Of a stretch of DNA of 64,000 bases, positions 1 through 11,222 are shown piece after piece. Under the pieces are notes generated by a model. It was not told the DNA's origin. It ran no database searches and was given only the letters and a program-made list of their open reading frames with translations. The DNA is from Coprinellus micaceus (taxonomy: Eukaryota > Basidiomycota > Agaricomycetes > Agaricales > Psathyrellaceae), in assembly GCA_951394405.1 (NCBI GenBank), contig OX596341.1, positions 2,914,001 through 2,978,000 of the forward strand. Reading direction: 5' to 3'. The position numbers and the translations under genes are program-made. The number at the start of each line of letters is the position of its first letter. The first letter of the stretch is position 1.

Positions 1-352
1 TATAGAAGAGCGCTGTTTGAAGCATTTCCGGGAGAGACGCAATATCTTCTGGGAGGGTTGTCTTCCTTAGTCACTATCGTGGAGGGTGAAGGAACCTTCA
101 GGGTCGATTTTCATCACAAATCCTTCCTCGATTTTCTCCGGGACTCGCATCGCAGCGGTGATCTGTATGTGAGCAAAACAGACGTACATCGATTTATGAA
201 CGACAGATATTATCAAGTCCTGAAGAGTACGCCCTTCCCGTTCTGCAGAATCGTTGGAGTTTGACTAACTTCAGCACCACGATCTAGATAAGGGCCCGCA
301 AGGCGTAGAGCCGGCGGACATGGCTCTGTTTCTCAAGGACTTCCATGAATAG
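1..352 (+). CDS. C-terminal end of a NACHT-type NTPase (5' cut by window)
   Basis: Coding exons 1-226 and 288-352 join across a 61-nt intron (gtac...ctag) in matching phase and end at a TAG at 350-352. The peptide carries the signature seen after the ATPase core in Agaricomycete NACHT proteins: a segment like FHHKSFLDFLRDSHRSG followed by a short C-terminus ending near DMALFLKDFHE. In that family this region is the winged-helix or post-NACHT part of a cytosolic STAND NTPase, thought to act in self/non-self or immune-like signalling. The P-loop and Walker B motifs would lie upstream, outside the window, so function cannot be checked here. A read-through of the intron would stop at 262-264; the spliced version keeps the family-like tail. 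Family call is from memory of the motif. Confidence 0.65.
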
Positions 353-3063
353 CTGCCTCCACGCATCGACCCCCACCGCCATTATGACAGCAACGATGTG
401 GCTTGGTGGTTGGCTCAAGACGCCTCTCACCTGGAGGAACCGCACACAGATTACATTCCCCTAGCCGTAATGTTTTGTCGCATCGGCATGGAGGTGCGTT
501 CATATCGAATTCAACTCTTCACCTCTCGCCTCACAGACTGATCCCATCTTTTAGCGTCCCTGGTATCGCTGCCTCCCAGCTTGCAAGCTTTGGAGGAAAG
601 CAATACTGCAACACTGCAGGACGCAGTCGTGGCGGCGCGTCCCCACACGTCTGGATCTGCTCCGCCATAAGCTCACGAAATGGAGGGATCAGCGTCACCA
701 GGGTGAGGCTGAAAGGAAGCTCGAGTCGTGTTTTCAGCGTCCTTCCCTATCGAATCCCTGATGTTGTTACCTTGTGAAAATATTGGATTTGCTGTATATT
801 GACCTGGTTTGAGCATGGGATGCGTGCATCGCGTTTCATTACAGTAACGCCGAACAATCTTTATTTGGGCTTCAACCAAGATATCGGGTTTGCTCCGAGA
901 GCTAGAGAGGCTGGTAGACGCCATAGTTTGTTTGCGATTGGTCTTAGTCTTCGTCTTATTCTTGATTTCCGGGGGGGGGTCTTGATCAGCCAGTGGCTGA
1001 CCAAGATCGGCGCTTCGACGATCGTCGCCTCCCGCCTTCTCGTCCATCGCTTGTCATAAGTCGGGGGTCCGTGCACACCCTGTCGATCTATTTAAACCGA
1101 CCGCTCTCTTCCTCTCCCTCCCTTCCCTCCTTTCTCCCACCCCCATTGTTCCATAGTTCGTCCCCGCTCTATCTTGCGTGTTCCCACTTTTCCCGCTCAA
1201 GGCGCCTTAATGCGATACAGGCACCCGCTTGAGAAAAGAGGCTCTCTTATGCACGCGTGTTGACTGCTGACTTCCCTCCTAGCAAAGGCTCAAACGATCT
1301 CTGCGGCGCATATAACCATTGCTTCGATATTTTTGGACAGAGACACGGCATCTCGAACGATGGCCACCTGGAGCAGCTCCCTTCTACCAAAGGGCCGCGG
1401 TGTTCTCAATACATCACTCGTTATTTAAACGGCCCGTGGTCACGGTTTCGCGATGTGCCAGCGCCCTTCCAGTTGTTTACCAAATGGAATCGGGAGTCCC
1501 GCTGTATCTTCTTGGATCGAACTAGCAGTTTCCACTTCTCTGTCCCGCGACCGGGCTCGCCCAATCTTGGACAGTGAGGAGTGGCCGATATTTCCCTGAA
1601 CACACACACAAGCTTGCGTTGGCTCTAAACGGTGCGCTTGGTTACTATTCGGCTCACTCGCCCCCCGTCATTAACTTGATTAGGACGCATGTTCGGGAGC
1701 TGGCCATGTGGGCTTTGTTCCTCGCTGTTCCTCGTCGGGAGTCATGCATGACTCACCATTGACAGGTTGGAAACAGGCACGCGACGAACATTTTGATGAG
1801 CGCTATGAATGCGCTAAGCTGACAGTTTCCAGGGCTTTTTTCTGCTGGAAAGGACCGCTCCACAGGATGCGCGCTCTAGCATTGAGCTAGGTAATATGCA
1901 TGAATGGCATGCGGCTTGTTACGGTCAGGGAGAACTTGGTGGATTCTCCCTGGCTTGAGGGAACGAGGGGAAAAGGGTCTTAAGCGCCCAAGCGCCCGGA
2001 CGAATCACAGCCCACGAATTTGGTCCCACCGGCGACGGACACGGAAACAAATCCTCCGTCCCCCTTTTGGCCGACCGGCAACCGATCAGATCATGCCCTA
2101 TCAACTCGGTGCCTGATTGGCCAATGGCATACTGACAAAACGTGGAAAACGACGATTTTTGGGTGTGGCGGTCTGGCCTCGCCTGGACCGCTATTCCTCT
2201 TGTCCTTCTGCGAGGGCATCATTGGTTCGTCGCCATGAGAGAGGCTGAAATGGTCGAGCCTTTCATAGGCTTCTCACCTGTTCTTCACCTCCTTCCACCC
2301 CTCTCTTTCCAGCGATCGGGACTGTGCGGCGTGTGCCTCGCTGACTCCGAGCGGCGGATTGGCTGTTTCCTGTAAACGGAACGAGAACGAATTGCCCTCC
2401 TTGGGATTGGAGGCAGCGCCCGGAGAGCGGTGGTATTGCTGCGTATACTCGGAGGTTTTGGCATTGGGAAGGAAGTGGGTAAGTACCTTCCCGGTCCTTC
2501 GTATATGACATCTCCCTCCGAGAGGCTCCTTCATTCAACACTCCCACTCAACCCCCCCTCTCCGCCTATCCCTCTCGTAAATTCTCACTTCCTTATAAAT
2601 TCTCGTCAAGCGCGTGTTTTCGTCCCCTTCATTTGCCCTTCCATCCACGCAGGACGGGTGGTTCTTGTCGGTTTGAGGCTTCTCCTTCTTCCCAGTGTTC
2701 GTTTTACCAGGTCGTTCCTGACATACGGAGCAGACGAAGGCTGACGATTTACGTTCGGATTAGACGGTGGTCTCTGAATTGGGGCTCTAGACTACGCTCG
2801 GCTGCCGTCGACCTTCAGCAGTGCACAACTCTCAAGGAACTTTGCGGGCTTCTTGGGTTCTTCGTGGCCGACCGAGCGGAGATTAACGACTTCCCTTCGG
2901 ACTCATATTGCCTCTGCCCACCTCAAGATTTACCCTGCGTCCCCTGGTCTCTGGCACTGGAACGACGACGTCGATATCCTGGAATCTACAGCTACAGTCC
3001 ACGACCAGATCAACCGACCTCGGGCAACTTGTGCTCCACAACACATAGACAGGTTTCGACAAA
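353..3063. other. long stretch without a supported gene
   Basis: Open frames here are short, overlap on both strands and join to nothing recognisable. Pyrimidine-rich tracts occur around 1085-1200 and 2540-2720, with TATA-like words (tatttaaa near 1088 and 1423, ttataaat near 2593). Such tracts resemble Agaricomycete core promoters and leaders, so untranslated transcript starts or a non-coding RNA are possible, but nothing in the sequence proves it. Confidence 0.4.
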
Positions 3064-3204
3064 ATGCCAGGCTACACGACAGTCTTCAACCCCAAGATCC
3101 TTGACGCCTCAGTGCGCGATGTTACAACCTGTCTCTCGGAGAATGACAAGGCAGATCTTCTGCTGTTCGCAGTACGGAAGCTGAACCCAGATAACGGGTG
3201 AGTT
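3064..3204 (+). other. short ORF or candidate first exon, unassigned
   Basis: An ATG opens a 46-codon frame whose composition looks protein-like (it begins MPGYTTVFNPKILDASVRD). At its end the sequence reads GG|gtgagt, a good 5' splice donor, so it may be a first exon with a long downstream intron rather than a complete peptide. I could not find a downstream exon with matching phase. It could also be an upstream ORF in a long leader of the F-box gene that starts at 5534. No family recognised. Confidence 0.25.
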
Positions 3205-5533
3205 TGTGTTCTACTCCCACTTTCATTTCGCCTCTTTCTGTCCCACATTCCGTTGGGTTCTCGGCACGGTGTTCTCTCTCAACGCGCACCGACGGACACA
3301 CCCTACAAGCCACTCGCTTGCCCCCAGTACGCACCCACGAGGGACCACCTCATTTGGTGACCTGCTTGGTCCATCGACCATCGTGGCAGGGAAGAGATTC
3401 CCGAACGACATTGGCGACTCGGGCTAACGTCGAGCCTGGCCACCTTATCGATGATGGGTGCCAGGTTGGATGCGTTCGGGACGTTGAGGGTGGACCGGAG
3501 GGATCCACCGGGACGAGTCGCCCGATTCCGATTTTTACGCCCCAAGAGCCAGCTTGGGGCTTGGAAATGGAAGGCAGGAGCGTCAACGGGGCAGTGCCAT
3601 TGGTCGAGCCAGGTGCCTGGACTCTCAGAGTCTCCTCGCCCGCTCCATTGGCTTGGTGCCTAAGCGTTGGTAGGATTTGGCCCCGCTCTCTCGGTGGGAC
3701 TCGGTGCCTCCATGGGCATATGGGCACATGTGTATATCCACCAGTCCGACGACCGTGGATAGGCCTTCTGGCTGTCAGCTTGACAGTCTGTAGGGAGTCT
3801 AGCCTGGTTTTGGGCGATCGCTGGGGATTGGGTGGACAGCCCTTCCTCGACCAGACCCTTGCCCGTCGCTCCGTGTCTACGACAGTGGGTGCGGCGCAGA
3901 TATGGCCTATTGGGCACGGCGGCGTTGTAGGCCATCTCGGTGGTTACACTTTTGCTGGCCAATCGATTTAGCGCGCTTATTTCTTGTTCGATTTCGTCAG
4001 CGCGCGTTATCTCTATTCAATTTCGCTATCTGTCCACTTCCCTTCGTCTGCGGGGGGGCCACTTTACGCCCCACCTCCACGTTCCCCTCAAACTCATCTC
4101 CCGTCCTCTTGGTCCCCCGATCCTATCCCATCCGCACCCTCGATCCAGAGCGCTCCTACTGCGTAATCAGTCCGCGGATCGGTGGCCAACTATCCCAGCC
4201 GAGTATCTGTTTTGCTCCAGATACTTGGATCCCTCTGGTTGTATATGGCCATATACATGGATGGACAGATACACAGACGGACGTAGTTCGGGGTGGCTTT
4301 GAGCCTCGATCGTTCCAGCCCTCCAGGGATGATCACCCCTTCTCAGATGGGTCAGTCAGGTGGTTGGCGGACTACCGGTAATACCCGGCCATTGCGCCTG
4401 GTGGGCTTGGGTTGCGTTGGGCTCGATAGGGTTGTTTCGGCCTCGTTTCACCGCGTTTTTTTGCGCAATGTTTTCTTTCCGTTTATATTCATTTTTTCCA
4501 TTCCTCTCTTCGCTGGTCGAATTCCCCAGCTAACCGCTTCCCATTCACTTTATAGCCGGATAAAGACCGTCATTGAAAACGCGATTCAATCATGCCTCAA
4601 CGTCGCGACACTGTCCCTAGAATCGAAAGCAAAAGCTCGCGTTATGCGAGCAAGAGCGAGGCTGTCGAGTGGAGGACACCTCAGCGGAATGGAAGGTGAG
4701 CTTTCCTAAACGAGTTGGCTTTGCTTCTGCAACATTGGCGGCTGGAAGGTATCTTCGGGTAGTGATTTCTTTCTCGAGAGTGCGTCTCGATCCTTCAGCG
4801 TCGCCTTTACGCACGTTGTGATTTAACGAGGGAGCAACTTTGGTCATTCTTGTGCCCAACGAACCTCGAGTTGCCCTAATATGATTTCGTTCTATTCTGA
4901 ATTGCTTTTATCTGCGCGTTCTCTTCCTCGATGTCCTTCTATTTCTATTTTCCTATGCAGGCGAGACTGGTCGTTCAAGCGCTTGCTCGCTCGTATCGGC
5001 CTCGTGGTTGCCTTATCACCTTCTCTCCCATCTCACCATGTCTCTATTTGCATTTTTCCGTCCCGATGTTCTTCTACTCCCTCTTTCCCGCCACCCGGCT
5101 TTCATTCCAGCCTTTCTCTATACCTTTTCTATCACAACTCCGTGATATTTGGAAGACCGAGCGGTCTTATTGCAGTTTCCGACAATTTTGGGTTGGCGGA
5201 GGCGTGTCGAGTCGGTCCTGGACCCCTTCTAGATCCTTCATCTAGTCGTTCCATGTGTACTCGAGCTCTTTTCCGTGTGGTGTGGGAAACATACTGTTCA
5301 CGGCATGGGCATATGCCATTGTCGTCTTCGGCGTCCCTAGCTACCCAGCATCTCCCCTTGCGGTGGACGACCATCATCCTCCCCGCAGTCCCCCTCCCCT
5401 CTCACTCCCTTTTACTTTGGATTTGTTTTGAACCCTCACATTGTCGCTGGGCAACGATCAAGAGTTCTGCGCTACTCTGCTCCGCCGCCCTTCGTGGCTA
5501 GTGACCCATTACGGGTGGTAGAGACTGGCTGCC
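3205..5533. other. intergenic or long leader region
   Basis: The stretch is strongly pyrimidine-rich on the + strand, most of all at 4860-5420. A second isolated ATG frame at 4592 (starting MPQRRDTVPR) runs into a gtgagc donor at about 4696 but does not splice in phase into the gene at 5534. The best reading is promoter and 5' leader sequence for the F-box gene. No supported coding exon was found. Confidence 0.35.
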
Positions 5534-8530
5534 ATGGCTATGGCTATGGCTGCGGTGCACTCGTACCACCCCCGCCTTCACCCTCGCTCCATCCTTGACG
5601 AACCCGATCCTTTCTCTCCTACCACTACCTTTTCCGATGATTCCTTCAACGCTTCCGCTGCCAATGTCGCTGTCGCCGCGCTTGGAACGAATGAAAGCAT
5701 CGATGCTAATGACGTCCCCGATGTAGACCTCCAGGCCGCGCTCATAGCCGATCCTGATAACGTTGAAGCGAAAGCGATGTTACATGCGCGGACTCAAACA
5801 CTGGATAAGGTACGCCTCTCCCCCTTCCCTTCCCTACCCTCGTTGTCTCTAGCTAACTGGATCTCAGCTTCTTACCCCAGCCACATTTGTCTCCACGTCC
5901 GGATCCTCGTCCTCGATGACCGTCGATGGAGAAGACCACCCAGGTTCAAGTACCGATTCCCCTCACCACCTGTACCCGTACAACAAACAGCTGGAAAGGA
6001 TTAGCATCGAAATTTGGAGGGAGGTCGCGCTCTTCCTCCCAAGGAGAGACCTCAAAACCTTGTTGTTCGTCCCACACATCCTCTCACGCGTTGCTTCCCA
6101 GCTTCTCTTCCGAGAACTCGACCTTCACTTCACTGGAGGCCATGGCGGGTATGGCGGCTACGGCTATGGAGGAGGGGAGTCCGATGACGAGAGCGGGGCT
6201 GGACGGGACCGGGGTGACCTAGATTATCGGGAGAGGGACCTAGATGGCTACGGGAGGGAGAGGGATCCAGACGGCTATAGGTTGGAAAGGGACGAAGGGA
6301 GGCATGCACAAAGGACTGCCGACATCTTAACTCGGTGAGCGCTAATGTTTCTAGGTGCAGTCCTGTCGCTGACGGATGGCCACTCTAGCTTGATTGTGGA
6401 CCAGAAGTTTGCGAATGCTGTGCGAACGATGCGGATATATTGTAGCGCAAGGAGGGACAGGGATGGCAGCATGGCGTTCCAGACTGGTGCGTCCTTGGAC
6501 TCTTCACACGATGGAAAGTTGCTGATAGGCTTTGGCGTACAGGCATGTTGACAAACGTTCTGCCGAAGCTCGTGAACTTGAAGAACATCTACTTGTCAGC
6601 ACCGAGTGAGAGTATCGTCCCGGTACTGCGGATACTCCAGACGACGGGCACGAGGTTGCACGGTCTATCACTGCAGTACGTCTCTTCCCTTCTTAACACG
6701 ATCGCCCCCGCTAATTCCCCATTCAGTTCCCCGGACGCTCCCGCCGACCTCTCTTTCCTCGAACTCCGGAACCTCTCCCACTTCTCCTACACCACTTCTG
6801 GCGGGACCCTCTCTTGTATCACACCGTTCCTCTCCCTTTCGCGCACTTCCCTCTCGTCACTCTCACTCGAGAACACCGCCCACAACTCCCCATCCCCGCA
6901 CTGGACATTCCCCATCACCTATGTCTCCATTCGCAACCTGACTTCACTCAACTTCACGGGTCACTTCACCAAAGACCACGGCGCCGGGATCATGGGCGAA
7001 ATCTTTCGCGATGGGAGGCAACTCGAGAGCCTGAGCGTCGTGTGCTGTGCCCTTGAATGCCCGGGGATGAGTAGGGAGTTCAAGAGTGCGGGCGCTGGTT
7101 GGGCGCCTGCTGCTGGAGGTGGTGGGATGATGCAGAGCGTGAGCATGAACTTGAATGGTACACCGGTGGCGCTGCCGTTCCTCCGGAACTTCGCCTTCAC
7201 CATCACGAGTATCGGAAGGAGAGTGGTGGACCGGGAGCTCTTCCCGTCTATCGCAGATTTCCTGAGAGGAAGGAGGGGGCTAAAGAGTTTGAAGTTGAGG
7301 GTGGATGGGGATGAGCACACACAGGGCGCTGTTGGGTTCTCTGCAGCTGTTTGGGGCGTCCTGCCGTCGCTCGAGGCACTTCGTGGGCTTGCTGTCTCAT
7401 ACCCATCCGATCTCAGCCCTGGTCTAGCCAGTTGGCTCGTCCCGAGGAGTGTGAGAGCTCTGACGCTGTTCCTTGACTACGCAGGTCATGCGATCGGACG
7501 AGATCCTGGTGTCTTCCTAGGGAGCTTGAGGCAGGGTATGCCTCCTGACCTTAGGTTCATTGGGCTGAGCGAGTTGAACCTGCGTCACGCCAGCGTGGTT
7601 GTTGAGCATGGGTTCCCGACGGTGAGGGTGGTAAGGGTCGGCCAAAACTACTGGACAGTACACCATCGGAAGTATGGGTCAGGCTATGCCACTATGGGTA
7701 CGTTCTCTGTATTTGCTTTTGAGGACAAGGTTGCTGATCATCTATCGTATACAGCCTCACCTGCTCCTCTGCCTTCATCAAGGCACATTCTGCCCTCGAT
7801 GTCATCACATATGGGTTCACCAGCTGATCTCAGCGGACCTGGGAACGCGGGATCCCCGTCAACATCTGCATCGAACACTCCTCGTGGTGCTCTTTCTCCT
7901 ACCTTGCACGCCGAACGCGGTGCAGACCGCGACCAACGCACCTCCTCCAATCACGCAGCAGCTGCGCCTTCAGTCGCTAGCGGAAGTGGAAGGGGGGGAG
8001 GCGAGCGCGTCTACCACATGCTCCGCCCACTCACACATACGGGTCATCCACACTCAGGGCATACCCATGGCCACCCCGGTTCGAGTAATCCTCACCCTCC
8101 GCATAGTCACTCGCATATTCTTAACCCCGTACCATCGAGTTCTGGGCATGCACATGGGGAGGGAAGCAGCCGTGCAGGCCCCAGTACGTATCCTGGTGGG
8201 GGACACGGCGGCTACGGGGCAAGTGGGTCGAGCAGTGGGCATCTACCGCACCAAATGGGACCGCCTGTCGGTTCATCCCAACACCCTTCCTCGTCTCATG
8301 GTACGCCGTCAGGCCTAATGAGCAGTGGGATCCTCATCGGACCCGGGGGACATCATGGGCACGTTGGAGGACCAACAGGGACGCATGCGACAGGCGCAAT
8401 GCTGGAGATGGAGATGTGGCCGAGAAGACGGGTTGCGTACCACGTTGCGGAGTGGTTAGAGTGGTACGGGTGCGAAGATGCCCTGGTTAGGGACCATGGC
8501 GCCTTCCCTGCCTGGACGATGGTTCTGTGA
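5534..8530 (+). CDS. F-box protein with LRR-like middle and His/Gly-rich tail
   Basis: Six exons (5534-5809, 5868-6334, 6389-6486, 6543-6675, 6727-7697, 7755-8530) join in phase to 906 codons. An F-box lies at about residues 133-175 (core LERISIEIWREVALFLPRRD), the SKP1-binding part of an SCF ubiquitin ligase. The middle (about residues 290-600) has leucine-spaced segments like those of Agaricomycete F-box proteins that recruit substrates. The C-terminal third is low complexity, rich in Ser, Gly, Pro and His with repeated HSH, GHPH and HTHG words. A Gly/Tyr run and an Asp/Arg/Tyr-rich stretch follow the F-box. Introns 4 and 5 are 51 and 57 nt, multiples of three without stops, so both can be retained in frame. 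The start is the first of three in-frame Mets (MAMAMAA); a longer leader is possible. Substrate unknown. Confidence 0.8.
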
Positions 8531-9268
8531 TCGATTTCCGTGTTTACTCTAATCGCGTTGTTGATTTATACTGTAGCTCATTTGTATTTCCAGAGATATC
8601 GATATCCATCCACATGTTACCACCATACTCCAGTATGTACACCAGCAATACACGAACTTGAATCATGGCTGGCTTGCTGTGTCGACAGCCTGACAAGATC
8701 CCGGATTGAAGCTTGAAGCTGTCTGTTTGGGTGCGAGTCGCAGAACAAGCAAAATCGAGGGTGGAGACGAGCAGTATTGGCTGCTGCTTTGGCTGTGGAT
8801 ACCTTCGCAGGACAAGGCGGTTCGCGATGGGCGCTGCCCAAAAGTCGTGTTGCGCCTGTAAACTGTGAACTGTGGGTCCCTGTGACGACACCTTTGATCG
8901 CCCTACCGAAAAATCATTCTTTGTAAAACGTTTGAGCCTCGAGGAGTGCTGGTGGGTGAATATGTGTGTGTGTGCCATCAGTGTGCCACTGTGTGTGTCA
9001 GTAATCATTGGTTAAGCGCCCACGAAGTTGACGTTCAATACCATGCGTTGGGATGAGGGACTTCGAGGGGGTGAATGGCCATTGGAGCCAACTCGTCCAT
9101 CTTCAACTTCAAGGCAGAAGCCCAAGAACCAGCCCCCAAAGCACCGTCGCCTCCGAAACTCGACAGGCTGAAACAGTGGCTGCCAGTGATGCATTGATGG
9201 CTCACTCGCGGCGGTTATGTCACCGATCCGGGGTTGAATCGTGCCCCCACCTACACTCACTCAACACC
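8531..9268. other. intergenic region between two F-box genes
   Basis: This spans the 3' flank of the first F-box gene and the promoter of the second. The minus-strand frame at 8544-9008 has no recognisable domain and a biased, repetitive Thr/His start, so I do not call it. No clear TATA box was seen near 9269. Confidence 0.4.
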
Positions 9269-10936
9269 ATGAAGATGTATGCTACCTTCGTCGATCTACC
9301 ACCGGAACTCCACGTCAGCATTGCTGGATACCTAGCTCTTAACCCGCGGGATCTGTTCTCCGTCCTCCAGGTTCGGAAGTATCCACTACACCCCCAGTAA
9401 ACACGACTCAATCTTCCGTAGGCGTCCAAGGCGCTCTATGCGACGTTCTCGAGCAAGTTGATTTGGGACATCGCCCTCCAAACGGTCTGCACTCGAGATG
9501 CACTCTACCGGCCCTCATACCCCATCACTTCCATGACTGTGTCTCAAATACAGCGCGCGGTTATGGCACCCGACCTATGGAATACGAGGCTGAAGGCTGG
9601 GAAGCCATTCGTCAACGCCGCTATGAAGACACTCTCCAGGCGTGAGGAAAGCGCCCAGCGGAGAGACTACAACCGAGTGTATTTCGTCCCTGGCGGGAGA
9701 TATCTTTTCGAACAAGCGCGGGGTAACGTCTCGCTGTGGGACCTAGGGCTGCCTGCGCTTGTAAGAGGGAAAGGGACTGTATGGGAGGAGCCCCGCATTC
9801 TGGATATCATCAAGGTCGACGATATGAGTGCGTACAGTGACCCGAAGGGATGGGATATTGTGGTGCATCCTTCGCCCGATGGTGCGGGCTTGAGAGTATG
9901 GATTGTGCCAGGTCCACTGACATCGGGGGAAACGGCGAGGCAAGACCTTCAATGTGTATACAGGCAGAGGGTGGCTGATGTTATTCCTAGGTTTTTGTCT
10001 GAGGTGTACGAAATACGAACAGGAGATCGAACTCCAAGGTTTCAGAGGCTCTCGAGACTGGATATCCTGCTTCCAGCATGGGCCTTTAGTTGGGGAGACC
10101 TTTCGATGAGGGAGAACCAGGCTATCCTTCACTCGTTGGACGGGGTCTTCGTCTGGGACTACATCACGCATGTATATGCTGTGTGGAGCATCAGGGAATA
10201 CACTAACCGTACGACCGATATTGTGAGCAGTTGATGTTTCGACGAGGATAAGCCGATGCTCACCCTGTTCCAGCTCTTCTTGTCCCAGGCGTCGATATAC
10301 CTGATAAAGGGATCTAAAGTCATGGTATGGGACATACCTACGGACCTGCAGAGCCTTCCTACAGAAGGTTCCCTCGACCTCCTCGACTGGGAGAACGTCC
10401 CTCGCCCCTCAGCAAAGTATACTGCCCATTATGAGGGTGAAAGCCCATTTTACAAGCCTCTAGGTCGGACCTTCTCGCACTGGTATAACTCACGCGACCA
10501 CTTACCCGCACTCTACGACGTCCTTGAGGACGACACTGGTGAGACGAGCAAAGTCACCCGATACCGTGTCGACATCGACCCAACAACATCAACTGCCAGG
10601 CTTCAACGCGTGCTAACATTCCCGTTCTATGGGCTCGACCCGCGGGTGTATTGCCTCCACCGAGTTTCTAACCAACTTCTGTTTACCTTGTACCAGGAGT
10701 GCAAGCCAGACTTCCAGTTTGGGATTGTGTTTACGCCGCTACGGACGAGAGATGGGGAGGAGCTGAAGCAGGACGTGGATTACGGAATAGTTGGCATAGA
10801 CTTGAGTGGTCGCTTCTGCTCTTTTACCTTCTGCTCCTCCTCGGGGAGAGTTGCCTACTCATCGGTAGAGGGAAACGAAGACTATGGAAAGCACTCAGTT
10901 AAAGTATATGACTACTGGGACGGTGTCGAGATATAG
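9269..10936 (+). CDS. F-box protein, 516 aa
   Basis: Three exons (9269-9370, 9422-10222, 10289-10936) with introns of 51 and 66 nt join in phase 0. The N-terminus (FVDLPPELHVSIAGYLALNP, then a SKALYA segment) is a compact F-box at about residues 5-50, expected to bind SKP1. The rest has no named domain that I recognise, but Trp- and Asp-rich stretches (for example VMVWDIPTDL, HSVKVYDYWDG) have the look of a degenerate beta-propeller, as in many Agaricomycete F-box proteins. The start was chosen at the ATG two codons before another Met, just ahead of the F-box. It follows another F-box gene in the same direction, 740 nt apart, consistent with local expansion of the family. Target unknown. Confidence 0.75.
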
Positions 10937-11222
10937 AAATGGTAGATACATTAAGGAAAGAATGTGGGATACATGTGCATGAGATACAGAGTAATGCTAT
11001 GCTACAGAGATAATGACCGTGTGCAACGGGGATTAGTCCGATGAGATGGGTGGAAGACAGTGTCTAAGGTCTCGGCGACAGAATAACGAAGGTGAAGAGA
11101 ACGCCAATAAACGACGCGTGGCAGGCACTAGGCAAACACAGGACCCGCCCGTAAAGAGCGTGAAAAGGTCATTTAACCAAGGAAAGGGGCGTAAAAGCCC
11201 ACGCACGAACAAGGATGGGGAA

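Noticed and set aside
3198..3971. 257-codon plus-strand frame
   Set aside because: Overlapped by equally long frames on both strands, no domain, composition typical of random GC-rich sequence.
4592..5533. first coding exon (MPQRRDTVPR) spliced to the F-box gene
   Set aside because: Donor near 4696 is phase 2 and does not join in frame to the ATG region at 5534; the intron would be over 800 nt, unlike all others.
7674..8318. 214-codon frame over the F-box gene tail
   Set aside because: Out-of-frame shadow of the His/Gly-rich repeat region.
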